64,000 nt of DNA from Butyrivibrio sp. (lineage in GTDB: Bacteria; Bacillota; Clostridia; Lachnospirales; Lachnospiraceae): the NCBI RefSeq assembly GCF_015056685.1, contig NZ_SVFW01000001.1, forward strand, positions 142,038 through 206,037, in the 5' to 3' direction. Made by a program: the position numbers and the translations under genes. How positions within the stretch are numbered: the stretch's first letter is position 1; every line of letters starts with the position of its first letter. Shown one piece after another: positions 33,532 through 41,799 of the stretch. Under the pieces are notes generated by a model, which ran no database searches, was not told where the DNA came from, and saw only the letters and a list, made by a program, of their open reading frames with translations.

Positions 33532-34398
33532 TTAAAACCTCACAAACTTGTGGCCGCCAAAGCCTTTTTCAATAACAGTATCCCAGTACTCAAAGTCTTC
33601 ATATGCATTTGCTCTTGGTTTTGAATCAAGGAAAGCAAAAAGCTCCGAAGGGCCACTATCTCTTTCCATTACCTGCTTTGCTGTTTCCCTGATCTTTTTA
33701 AGGTCTCCTTGCGTTGAGAATCGCTTAACATTCCTGTAATCACCAAAGAGCATTCCCTCATGAGTCACAGGATTTACAAATACGCTGGCTGTACTGATAT
33801 CCCCATGAGATATTTCTGAAAATTCCAATGCGCAGCAGATATTTTCCATACGGGAAATCACCCAGGCAAGATGCTCTGCCTTTAAAGGTGCAAAAACTTC
33901 CACCGGATAAAAGTATGGCTTACGCACAAAAACAAGTACTTCCCTACCGTCCTTAAGATGGAGCCTCTGTGTCAGCATAGGAAAACACCTGTCCAGCTTC
34001 ATATCAGCCTCTGGGAATGTCAGACTAAGGAGCCCTTTCATGAACATATCTGCCTCTTTGTCATCATCAAATACATAGACAACACTCTTTTTTGCCAAAA
34101 AACATTCCATGCCCGGATATATATATTTATCCATATATGCAATTGTAAGTGGTTTTGAATTGTCCATTATGAATGAGACGTTTCCCGTCTCTTCCCAAAG
34201 ATCATCCCCAGAATAATCATCTTCCCTGGCCATGGCTTTTGCCATGTAAAAAGAAAGGATCTTTTGCCTGAATGCTTCGTTACCCCTTAGTTCCGAATCA
34301 GACATAAAGGCTCTGCAACCGCAATAACTGCAGCTAAATCCACCAGCGTCAGAAACCTTCAGCTGAGCCCCGCAATTTCTACACTTGTAGGTTATCAT
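33532..34398 (-). CDS. Zinc-ribbon protein with kinase-like (probably inactive) domain
   Basis: A 288-aa protein. Residues ~3-30 form a zinc ribbon (YKCRNCGAQLK and FSCSYCGCRAF, two CxxC knuckles). The rest resembles a protein-kinase fold: an N-lobe-like stretch around CFLAKKSVVYVFDDDKEADM, and a catalytic-loop-like SHGDISTASVFVNP followed by LFGDYRNV. The Asp of the HxD loop and of the GDY (DFG-like) motif are kept, but the loop Asn is Ser and no clear N-lobe Lys is seen, so it may be a pseudokinase. I start at 34398 (MITYKCRNCG) after AAGGA; the longer frame would begin with TTG. First gene of the three-gene unit. Confidence 0.72.
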   Translation of the reverse strand: MITYKCRNCGAQLKVSDAGGFSCSYCGCRAFMSDSELRGNEAFRQKILSFYMAKAMAREDDYSGDDLWEETGNVSFIMDNSKPLTIAYMDKYIYPGMECFLAKKSVVYVFDDDKEADMFMKGLLSLTFPEADMKLDRCFPMLTQRLHLKDGREVLVFVRKPYFYPVEVFAPLKAEHLAWVISRMENICCALEFSEISHGDISTASVFVNPVTHEGMLFGDYRNVKRFSTQGDLKKIRETAKQVMERDSGPSELFAFLDSKPRANAYEDFEYWDTVIEKGFGGHKFVRF

Positions 34399-34521
34399 TA
34401 TTTCTTTTCCTTCCCCCAAAATACTCTCTGACTAAAATCCATTTTAGCCACATTTTCAATTATAATAAACTTCCTTTTTTACGCAATAAGCGATTCTAAC
34501 TTGTCACATTCTCAAAATAAA

Positions 34522-34563
34522 ACATAGGATAATCGCTGATATTCTCAAGCAATTATCCTATGT
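34522..34563 (-). terminator. Terminator after eno
   Basis: AACATAGGATAATCGC pairs with GCAATTATCCTATGTT across an ~10-nt loop; the minus-strand side continues into TTTTATTTT. It lies 55 bases after the enolase stop and separates eno from the kinase-like gene. Confidence 0.85.
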
Positions 34564-34617
34564 TTCAGTTTTTTTGAAATTGTTAATATAAGTAAAAAGC
34601 AAAGTATGATAAAACAA

Positions 34618-35922
34618 TCATTTCTTTACATGAAATGCATCCATTCCGGGATATACTGCGCTGTCGCCAAGCATCTCTTCAATTCTGAGAAGCTGATTGT
34701 ACTTGGCTACACGCTCTGAACGGCTGGGAGCACCGGTCTTGATCTGGCATGTGTTAAGCGCAACAGCCAGGTCTGCAATTGTTGTATCTGCGGTCTCTCC
34801 TGAACGATGAGAAGAAATAGCAGTATAGCCTGCATTGTGAGCCATCTTGATGGCTTCAAGAGTCTCTGATACAGAACCAATCTGGTTAAGCTTAATTAGG
34901 ATAGAGTTTCCTGCGCCAAGAGAAATTCCCTTACTAAGTCTCTCAGTGTTAGTAACAAACAGGTCATCTCCCACGAGCTGAACCTTGTTACCAATCTTGG
35001 CTGTCATTTTCTGCCAGCCTTCCCAGTCTTCCTCATCAAGTCCGTCTTCGATGGAAATGATCGGATACTTGTCAACAAGACTCTCCCAGTGAGCAATAAG
35101 CTCATCTGATGTGAACTCTTTTCCTGACTTAGGCTGCTTATAGAAGCCCTTTCCTTTCTCGCTCTTCCACTCAGATGCAGCAGCATCCATAGCAATCATG
35201 AAGTCTTTGCCCGGCTCAAATCCAGCTGCCTTTATTGCTTCAAGGATCTTTTCGATAGCTTCCTCATCGCTCTTTAACTGATTAGGAGCAAATCCTCCCT
35301 CATCACCAACGGCTGTAACATCTCCCATATCCTTGATGAGCTTTTTCAGATTATGGAAAACTTCTGCACACCAGCGAAGTGCTTCCTTAAATGAAGGAGC
35401 TCCAACAGGCATGATCATAAATTCCTGTGTATCTACCGCACTATCTGCATGAGCTCCACCATTTAAGATATTCATCATAGGAACAGGAAGTCTGTTTCCT
35501 GATACACCGCCAAGGAATCTGTAAAGAGGAATATCAAGACTCTTTGCAGCTGCTCTCGCTGTTGCAATAGAAACTGCCAAAATAGCATTTGCTCCAAGCT
35601 TTGACTTATCCTTTGTTCCATCAGCTTTAATCATAGCTGCATCAACAGCATATGTATCAGAAGCATCCAACCCTTCTATAGCATCATTGATAATGGTATT
35701 GATATTCTCTACAGCTTTTGTAACACCTTTTCCAAGGTATCTTGACTTATCTCCGTCTCTAAGCTCCAATGCCTCAAACTCACCTGTTGATGCTCCACTT
35801 GGTGCTGTACCTGTCGCTACTGTTCCATCAGCAAGAGTAACCTCTGCCTCAACAGTAGGATTTCCTCTTGAATCAAGAATTTCTCTACCAATAACCTGTA
35901 CAATCTGTAAATAATCTTTCAT
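34618..35922 (-). CDS. eno: Enolase
   Basis: Glycolytic enzyme interconverting 2-phosphoglycerate and phosphoenolpyruvate. It has the N-terminal EILDSRGNPTVEAEV, the metal-binding and catalytic segments GDEGGFAPN, ISIEDGLDEEDW and VGDDLFVTN, and the signature ILIKLNQIGSVSETLEA with the SHRSGETAD loop. At 434 aa it is full length. AAGGAGG precedes the ATG. Monocistronic, with terminator-bounded flanks; the 218-base upstream gap holds promoter-like AT-rich DNA and the terminator of the next gene. Confidence 0.98.
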   Translation of the reverse strand: MKDYLQIVQVIGREILDSRGNPTVEAEVTLADGTVATGTAPSGASTGEFEALELRDGDKSRYLGKGVTKAVENINTIINDAIEGLDASDTYAVDAAMIKADGTKDKSKLGANAILAVSIATARAAAKSLDIPLYRFLGGVSGNRLPVPMMNILNGGAHADSAVDTQEFMIMPVGAPSFKEALRWCAEVFHNLKKLIKDMGDVTAVGDEGGFAPNQLKSDEEAIEKILEAIKAAGFEPGKDFMIAMDAAASEWKSEKGKGFYKQPKSGKEFTSDELIAHWESLVDKYPIISIEDGLDEEDWEGWQKMTAKIGNKVQLVGDDLFVTNTERLSKGISLGAGNSILIKLNQIGSVSETLEAIKMAHNAGYTAISSHRSGETADTTIADLAVALNTCQIKTGAPSRSERVAKYNQLLRIEEMLGDSAVYPGMDAFHVKK

Positions 35923-36058
35923 AAATTGCCTCCTTCTTATGTTAGCATACGCTTACAATATATCATAACAGGCATCACATTTCTATTTTGTTATCAATAA
36001 TTTTTTTCAACAATTTTCGCTCCACTCCATTCCAGTTCCAGAAAATATAGATATATCA

Positions 36059-36098
36059 AAAAGGCGCCCGCCTACCTTAATAGGTAAGTGAGCACCTT
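36059..36098 (-). terminator. Terminator after the secreted-protein gene
   Basis: On the minus strand AAGGTGCTCACTTACC pairs (with several G-T pairs) with GGTAGGCGGGCGCCTT and is followed by five T residues, about 45 bases after the stop at 36142. Confidence 0.85.
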
Positions 36099-36141
36099 CT
36101 TCATAAATTTCATTACTACCTTATATTCTCAACAATTAATA

Positions 36142-38349
36142 TCAGTTTTCTTCAGCTGTTAAGCCATATTTGTTGCCAAGATACATAAATCCTGCGAAAT
36201 TGTTTTCTGTAAAGAGATCGCTATTATCAGCTCCTGCAGGGATTGTAAAGGATACGCGGCTTCCTTTGTATTCTCCATCAAGGAAGCTTACTTCAAGGCT
36301 AACATCAGGTCTTGCTGCAAGGGCATCGAATACCATCTTGTGGAAAGAGATCCATCTGTCAGTTGTGATCTTGACTGTCTCGCCCTGCTTTGCCTTGTTT
36401 ATCTTATCAACTGTATTGGCGTTGAATACGTAGTAAGCAGAAAGCGGGACCCTCACAAGGATGTCATAGCACTCTGTACACTGATATCTAAGTTCACCAT
36501 CCTGACTTTCAGTTGCTTCAACCTTATCCCATGCATAGGTGTGGGTGTGAGGCTTTACCACCTTCTTTTCTGACTCTTTAGTTTCTTCTGGTGCTGCGCC
36601 GTCTTCATATGCTATTGCATAGATTGAAAACTTATCCAATGATAAAACAACCGCATCTCCTCTTCCAGAACCTACTTCTTCTGCTTTTCCACCATGGAAT
36701 CGGAATATTCTAAAGAGTCTTCCTGATGCTTGGAGTTTGGATGGAATAGGGAACCTGACACTTAATGATCTACCATTTAATTCTGCCAACTGTCCACTGG
36801 ATTTTTCAGTTCCGTTTGCATCTTCAACTATAAACGAAAGGGTAATATCTAAAAAGCTTCCAATATTCAGGTTATCAGCTTCTATCATTGATTTAATAGA
36901 GTCCACTGCCTCCTTATTTTCATCAGCGTTTTCATCAACACTATTTGTATTAAGAATAAGCCTTACCGTGTCACTATCATCAACTGACGCCTCGCCTGAA
37001 ACTATCTCTCGTATCTCTGTAAGATCATTATCTATAGATATCTTTTCATCATCATGTGCACTACCTTCCTTTTTAGCTTCTATATCGCCTTCTTTAATTT
37101 CAGGTTCTACCGGTGTTTCTTCAGATATGATAATTGTAACTACAGCTGGATTCGAATCGCTATGAATAGCATCTCCCACAGCTTTATACCATACATAGTA
37201 GGTTCCGGCGTCGGTGGCGGTAGGGATGGATGTGGTATAAGGTTGTGTAGCTTCGCTAGCGGTGCCGAGGGCGTACTGCATTTCACCGCCTGTGGCTTCG
37301 CCGGTCACGGTCACCAGTGGCTTCTCCGTCCCGTCGTAAGTGCGACTGTTCGCGGTAACCGTCGCAGCGACAGCATTCGCCTTGCCAACCGTCACCGTCA
37401 CGTCGCAGGTTACGCTCTTGGTGCTGTCCGCATTGCTGGTAGCGGCGACGAGAGCGCTGCCTGCCGACTCGCCTTTGGCGTAGACGGTCAGTTTATCGGT
37501 GGCGTCCGCGCCGACCTCGGTGGTGCAAGCCTCATCAGAATACAGCTTCACAGCACTCGCGTCGTTTCCGCCAACTCTCCACTTCACCTTCTTGTCCGTG
37601 GCATTGTCAGGAGATACAGATGCCGTGAATGACACTTTCTCACCCACATTGATTGTCTGCTTGGCGAGCGGAGTCAACGATATTCCTGTAACATCCACAT
37701 TGCCACAGGCAACAGAGAATGTATTTGATGTAGAATCAAACACCACCTTGCTCAGATCAAGCTTTAAAGCGGGGCGAACACCAAGCGTGTTCGCCACATA
37801 GTAGCCAAGGTCTTCCACGTAGGTGTCATCGACGACCACGCACGCCGCGAAGAAATCACCGTCGCCTGGCGAGCAGAGCCACCATACATTGTCATCCGCT
37901 CCACTTGCTTTATTGCATTTCAGCACTTCCGAATTCACTTGATCGATTGTATTTGCCTGATCCGTTGTCAGAAGAAACATTTTGCTGTCAACAATTGCAG
38001 ACTTTACGTTGTCCGAAATACTGTTCGTGTAGTAATTGTTTACAGCTGTTTCCACTGTAGAACCGCTATAAGTATTGCTTTGGCCATTGCTGTCATACAT
38101 CGATGCAGCAACACATTCCTTTGAAAGCAAGGTAACTGTCCCGGCATCAACTGCCGTCGAGTTATCCTCAATCAGGTACCAATCCTTGCTGTCAAACTTT
38201 ACTACTGTTATGGTATTCACCAGACTGGCATAAGGATCACCGTCCCAAGCCAGCGCCGTCAGGCTCATGCCCGGCATAAGTCCGAGAACAAGAGCCAGCG
38301 TGAGCAAAAAGCTCAGCAGCTTCCTTCCTGATTTTCTTTTTTGTTTCAT
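36142..38349 (-). CDS. Large secreted protein with Ig-like domains
   Basis: A 735-aa exported protein. The signal peptide spans residues 1-34 (basic start, hydrophobic core, ALA cleavage). Residues ~40-205 resemble a domain common in gut clostridia with WWLCSPGDGDFFAACVV and LGVRPALKLDLSKV. A bacterial Ig-like (BIG2) domain follows (ITGISLTPLAKQTINVG region, ~215-320), then an MBG/YDG-type repeat (VTANSRTYDGTEKP, ~325-410), an acidic linker and a C-terminal region with two CxxC-like cysteines (YQCTECYD). No LPXTG or membrane anchor is seen. DNA for residues ~160-190 and ~225-385 is visibly richer in G+C than the ends, suggesting mosaic origin. AGGAGGG RBS. Confidence 0.85.
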   Translation of the reverse strand: MKQKRKSGRKLLSFLLTLALVLGLMPGMSLTALAWDGDPYASLVNTITVVKFDSKDWYLIEDNSTAVDAGTVTLLSKECVAASMYDSNGQSNTYSGSTVETAVNNYYTNSISDNVKSAIVDSKMFLLTTDQANTIDQVNSEVLKCNKASGADDNVWWLCSPGDGDFFAACVVVDDTYVEDLGYYVANTLGVRPALKLDLSKVVFDSTSNTFSVACGNVDVTGISLTPLAKQTINVGEKVSFTASVSPDNATDKKVKWRVGGNDASAVKLYSDEACTTEVGADATDKLTVYAKGESAGSALVAATSNADSTKSVTCDVTVTVGKANAVAATVTANSRTYDGTEKPLVTVTGEATGGEMQYALGTASEATQPYTTSIPTATDAGTYYVWYKAVGDAIHSDSNPAVVTIIISEETPVEPEIKEGDIEAKKEGSAHDDEKISIDNDLTEIREIVSGEASVDDSDTVRLILNTNSVDENADENKEAVDSIKSMIEADNLNIGSFLDITLSFIVEDANGTEKSSGQLAELNGRSLSVRFPIPSKLQASGRLFRIFRFHGGKAEEVGSGRGDAVVLSLDKFSIYAIAYEDGAAPEETKESEKKVVKPHTHTYAWDKVEATESQDGELRYQCTECYDILVRVPLSAYYVFNANTVDKINKAKQGETVKITTDRWISFHKMVFDALAARPDVSLEVSFLDGEYKGSRVSFTIPAGADNSDLFTENNFAGFMYLGNKYGLTAEEN

Positions 38350-38382
38350 TACAAATTCCCTCCTAGAAAATAATTTTTATAT

Positions 38383-38435
38383 AAAAAAGACCGCCGAATC
38401 TGACAGGGTATAGTCCCCCCGTCAAGTAAGGCGGT
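38383..38435 (-). promoter_or_regulatory. Terminator-like hairpin in the leader of the secreted-protein gene
   Basis: On the minus strand ACCGCC (38430-38435) pairs with GGCGGT (38390-38395), enclosing a second stem TGACGGG / CCCTGTCA with an internal loop, and is followed by CTTTTTTAT. Only ~33 bases separate it from the ATG, too few for a promoter, so transcripts of the gene must cross it. A conditional terminator or leader switch is likely. No known riboswitch class recognised. Confidence 0.6.
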
Positions 38436-38465
38436 TATCCATCACAAATATATGCGGTTTTATAC

Positions 38466-38491
38466 GAAAAAAAGGCGCAGCTAGCTGTGCT
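38466..38491 (-). terminator. Terminator after the Rpn-type nuclease gene
   Basis: GCACAG-CTAG-CTGCGC on the minus strand forms a 6-bp stem followed by a run of seven T, about 105 bases after the nuclease stop. Confidence 0.75.
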
Positions 38492-38594
38492 GTCAGCGAT
38501 TGTATTTCTTTGCGGCATAAGATGCACCCCCCTAAAATACTTTCCATCACATACAACACTTATATTTTATCATGGTTTACTTTTTTTGCTTATT

Positions 38595-39641
38595 TTATTT
38601 TGGATTTTCAATTATCTCTTTCTGTTTCCACTCCTCATATATCTTCTCTTCATCATAGTCCGGAAGATACTTTTCTGCTAGAAAACTTATCTCTTTTACA
38701 AACGCTTCATCCTCTTCAATCTCTGATGCAATTGTTTTTATACTTTTTCCTTTTGAAAGCTTTTTGCAAATAAGATTTATACGTGTTAAGTCTTTTCCTA
38801 TTTCCTTGCCTTTTTGTCTCTCTTCCTGTACATTAAAGCCTTTCCATCCCTCAAAAAGATCACTCATATCCCGCTCCTTTATGTGGCTCACAAAGCCTTG
38901 AATCTCATCTTCCGGAACGAACTGTTTTCTGAGTACTACCGCAATTACTCTTGCCAGTGTCTCTAGAACATCTTCCGGAGATTTGAACGCTATGTTGTCA
39001 AGATAATCCTTAGGCAGCCCCAGTGAATTAAAATCTGCGGCATCCCTAAGTTTATTTATCAGCATTATCAAAGAAAGTCCATCTTCTCTATTAAGTAGTT
39101 CCTCGCGATTATAATCCCCCGTATTTACAAGGTGATACTCAAACTGAGGAATATACTTGGAAAACACATCTCCAAGTGCAATCCTCGATGAGAAAGTTTT
39201 ATCCACCGTCCATTTATTTACACCGTTATAATAAACGATTGGAAATACAGGCGGATACTTAAAATCCCTGGACTTGCTTATTCCTTTGTGAATTTTCTCC
39301 TGCTGCTTTGCATAATCCTCCCAAATAAACACCATATAACGGAGAACCTGCATACATACATTATAATCCACCTGCGCCTTGTGTTCAATTAATGCAATGA
39401 ATATTTCACTGCCGTCTCTAATGCGTACTTTCTTGACTACATCTGCGTTTCGCTCCTCTGTAAACATCGGGATGTACCTTTCAGTAACGTCCTCAATATC
39501 TTCTGCCCTCACATCTTTCAGCGCTTCAATATTGGAGTAATTCCTCAAAAGCAGCGCACATAGATTTGCGTTATCAAATATGATCTTTGCACCACTGTCC
39601 TTTTCTTTTCTGTTACTGATCTGATTGTTTTCTTCTGACAT
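38595..39641 (-). CDS. Rpn-family recombination-promoting nuclease / PD-(D/E)XK protein
   Basis: A 348-aa member of the Rpn (transposase_31-like) family of DNA endonucleases. The core motif FIALIEHKAQVDYNVCMQVLRYM carries the E-x-K part of the nuclease site, and the later VFPIVYYNGVNKWTVDKTF and HLVNTGDY segments are typical. The C-terminal ~80 residues are charged and vary in this family. I prefer the start at 39641 (MSEENNQ), nine bases after GGGG, to the ATG two codons earlier, which is too close to the RBS. Such genes are often many-copy in Lachnospiraceae and prone to transfer. Confidence 0.88.
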   Translation of the reverse strand: MSEENNQISNRKEKDSGAKIIFDNANLCALLLRNYSNIEALKDVRAEDIEDVTERYIPMFTEERNADVVKKVRIRDGSEIFIALIEHKAQVDYNVCMQVLRYMVFIWEDYAKQQEKIHKGISKSRDFKYPPVFPIVYYNGVNKWTVDKTFSSRIALGDVFSKYIPQFEYHLVNTGDYNREELLNREDGLSLIMLINKLRDAADFNSLGLPKDYLDNIAFKSPEDVLETLARVIAVVLRKQFVPEDEIQGFVSHIKERDMSDLFEGWKGFNVQEERQKGKEIGKDLTRINLICKKLSKGKSIKTIASEIEEDEAFVKEISFLAEKYLPDYDEEKIYEEWKQKEIIENPK

Positions 39642-39944
39642 ACACATATGCCCCTTTCTAAAAGAATAATTACAAAACCTGTGAAAAAAAGCATATGCAA
39701 GAACTGCTAAGCCTTTTCCGATTGGATTTGAAGCTGCATAAGATTTTTTGCAGCCATGTCAGAATATCACATAACAGTTCTGGAAGCAATTATATATTTT
39801 AAAACTGGAAAAATACGAAAGCTAACTCCCTGTTAAAGTGGACTTTATTTGCATCATTATAAAAAGATGCCTGCCTAAATATGCAAGCAGCAACTTTCAA
39901 TTTACAAAATCTTTATACATGCCATTTTGCTAAGATGCTATAAT
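39642..39944 (+). promoter_or_regulatory. Intergenic region with the promoter of the downstream GGDEF gene
   Basis: About 300 bases of AT-rich DNA between divergent genes. The only clear signal is a consensus TATAAT at 39939-39944, six bases before the ATG of the next gene. No convincing -35 box, hairpin or small gene was seen. Confidence 0.6.
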
Positions 39945-39950
39945 TTTGGC

Positions 39951-41426
39951 ATGAGCAATATTTTTGTTGATCATTTCAAAAGAAATAGCGAACAGCTAAA
40001 GAAAATCAAAGAATATTTCAGGCTTTGCGAAAAAGACATAGTAAACAATAATTTATTCATGCTAAGAAGAACCTGCATGTATATTTCTATTGTTTATATT
40101 GTTATGTTCTTTTTGGCGCTTTTTATGCTGCCCACATTCAAGTATTCAATCAAATACTATGTTCTTACTCCAATTATTCTTATAGTCTACTTTTGGATAA
40201 ATTTATTTATCAGAAAAAGAAATGACATATCACCACATGTTTCCAAGCTCCTGTGTCTGTCATTTTATATGTTGCTTTTTGTATGCGTAATTATAATGGA
40301 CCTGATTGCTTATCCCGGTAAACAGTCTTTATGGTTTCCTTTTTTCCTCATAGCTTTTCCTATGGTTTACATTGACCGGATTTATAAAACCAGCCTTTAT
40401 GCAACTTTCTTTCTCATCGTTTATGCAATAATAGCCGTAACTCTAGAGCCGGCCAAGGTTCTGTCAGTTGATATATACCGTGCAATTGCCGCATATTTTA
40501 TTGCACTTTTGCTGGGCAGAATAATCATCGATATGCGTTGTAACGAAGGACTTGCCAGGATAAAGCTTTCTGAACTTAGCAGCTACGACTCTCTTACCCA
40601 CACCCATAACAAAAGAACCTTTTATAAAAAAGTTCATGAATGGCTGGATAATAATCACTCACATCAAAACTATGCCCTTTGTGTCATTGATGTAGATGAT
40701 TTCAAAAAAGTAAACGATAATCTCGGTCATGATGTTGGCGATCAGGTTTTAAAACATATCGGAGACCTTTTGGACATGAATATACATTCGGGAGATATTG
40801 TTGGAAGATACGGCGGGGATGAATTTGTCCTCTTTATTCCGGATGCAAGAAGTCTGGACCTTACTGCATTTAAACTCAGAAACCTGCAAATGTTTCTCAC
40901 TGATTTTTCAATTAATGGTTTGGCTAATTTTACCGTCAGCATAGGAGCAGCTTTCGACAGTCTTGAAAGTGATCTTGCGGTTTTGTTTAAAGTGGCTGAT
41001 GATGCCCTTTACACCTCAAAACTTTGCGGAAAAAATATGAGTACTGTGTGGAGTACTCATAGACTTGAAGTGCCGCAAAAACCTGTTGTCATGCTCCTTA
41101 CTCATGATGATAGCGCTCTATCTTCTCTTGTGAATGACGCTTTTAGCGATAACTACGACATCTATAATATGGAATCCGGAGAGGCACTTCCATATCTTTG
41201 CCAGCTCTATGCCTCTATCCATATGATCATAATGGATTTTGATGAAAAAAACTCCGACGACATTCTTTTCATAAAATATCTCAGAAGAAGGGACAAATTC
41301 AGTAATATCCATATAATAACAATTGCAGCTAAGGAATCCTCAGCTGCAACTTCAAAGGAGTATGGAATTAATACAATTATCAAAAATAATCTTACTAAAG
41401 AGGAGCTTTTACGGATTACAGAATAG
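39951..41426 (+). CDS. GGDEF protein with C-terminal receiver-like domain
   Basis: A 491-aa protein. Residues ~40-200 hold about five or six membrane helices. The GGDEF domain is complete (SYDSLTHTHNKRTF, VIDVDDFKKVNDNLGHDVGD, VGRYGGDEFVLFIP), so it should be an active diguanylate cyclase. After residue ~380 comes a receiver-like domain (KPVVMLLTHDDSALSSLVND, MIIMDFDEKNSDDILF), a reversed order compared with PleD. The phosphoacceptor region keeps Asp residues but is atypical. The ATG at 39951 has no RBS, and a TATAAT ends six bases upstream, suggesting a leaderless transcript. The longer frame from 39927 would translate the promoter. Confidence 0.87.
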   Translation: MSNIFVDHFKRNSEQLKKIKEYFRLCEKDIVNNNLFMLRRTCMYISIVYIVMFFLALFMLPTFKYSIKYYVLTPIILIVYFWINLFIRKRNDISPHVSKLLCLSFYMLLFVCVIIMDLIAYPGKQSLWFPFFLIAFPMVYIDRIYKTSLYATFFLIVYAIIAVTLEPAKVLSVDIYRAIAAYFIALLLGRIIIDMRCNEGLARIKLSELSSYDSLTHTHNKRTFYKKVHEWLDNNHSHQNYALCVIDVDDFKKVNDNLGHDVGDQVLKHIGDLLDMNIHSGDIVGRYGGDEFVLFIPDARSLDLTAFKLRNLQMFLTDFSINGLANFTVSIGAAFDSLESDLAVLFKVADDALYTSKLCGKNMSTVWSTHRLEVPQKPVVMLLTHDDSALSSLVNDAFSDNYDIYNMESGEALPYLCQLYASIHMIIMDFDEKNSDDILFIKYLRRRDKFSNIHIITIAAKESSAATSKEYGINTIIKNNLTKEELLRITE

Positions 41427-41452
41427 GCAAATCACTGTATGTGCCTATTCTG
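41421..41452. terminator. Hairpin between convergent genes
   Basis: AGAATAGGCA / TGCCTATTCT form a perfect 10-bp stem with a 12-nt loop that includes the stop of the GGDEF gene. There is no clear T run, so termination is only probable. Confidence 0.5.
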
Positions 41453-41458
41453 CTAAGA

Positions 41459-41668
41459 TCATATCTTGCCAGTGTTATCCCCAGTATGATCTTCACATGC
41501 AAATAACTTGCCATTCTCGACCGAAGTATTTTGGGGTGCTGCCATAATAACACCATTTTTTTTAATTTTCTCAGCCAGTTTCTGCTGTGTTGCCTGATCA
41601 ATTCCACCTGTAACCTGTTCTAAATCATTATTAGAAACCATGTTTTTATTCAATTCCATATTTGCCAT
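41459..41668 (-). CDS. Double-glycine leader peptide (bacteriocin/signal-peptide precursor candidate)
   Basis: A 69-aa peptide starting MANMELNKNMVSNNDLEQVT, with a Gly-Gly at residues 21-22. The leader has the hydrophobic spacing (M10, L16, V19) recognised by PCAT/ComA-type C39-peptidase transporters. The 47-residue core begins IDQATQQKLAEKI and contains a single Cys (LFACEDHTGD). No modifying enzyme or C39 transporter gene lies nearby, so export would depend on a distant system. The start is set by GGAGG eight bases upstream. A 16-bp inverted repeat spans the start codon and the upstream region. Confidence 0.72.
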   Translation of the reverse strand: MANMELNKNMVSNNDLEQVTGGIDQATQQKLAEKIKKNGVIMAAPQNTSVENGKLFACEDHTGDNTGKI

Positions 41669-41736
41669 GTCGCTTACCTCCATCCATATATATCCTTTGG
41701 TATCATTATATACGACGTAATAAGCGACATGGCAAA
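41661..41736. repeat. 16-bp inverted repeat spanning the peptide gene start
   Basis: TTTGCCATGTCGCTTA (41661-41676) is the exact reverse complement of TAAGCGACATGGCAAA (41721-41736). One arm contains the start codon of the double-glycine peptide. The 44-bp interval contains its RBS and a TATAAT -10 box (minus strand, about 41706-41711); the other arm overlaps the -35 region (TTGCCA). Confidence 0.85.
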
Positions 41737-41799
41737 ATATATTTATAAATAAACTATTATTATTTTATAAACTGAACAGCAATCCTTTGATCTACATTT

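Noticed and set aside
37054..37632. Open frame of 192 codons on the plus strand
   Set aside because: It lies opposite the G+C-rich part of the secreted-protein gene, where stop codons are rare; no RBS or recognisable domain.
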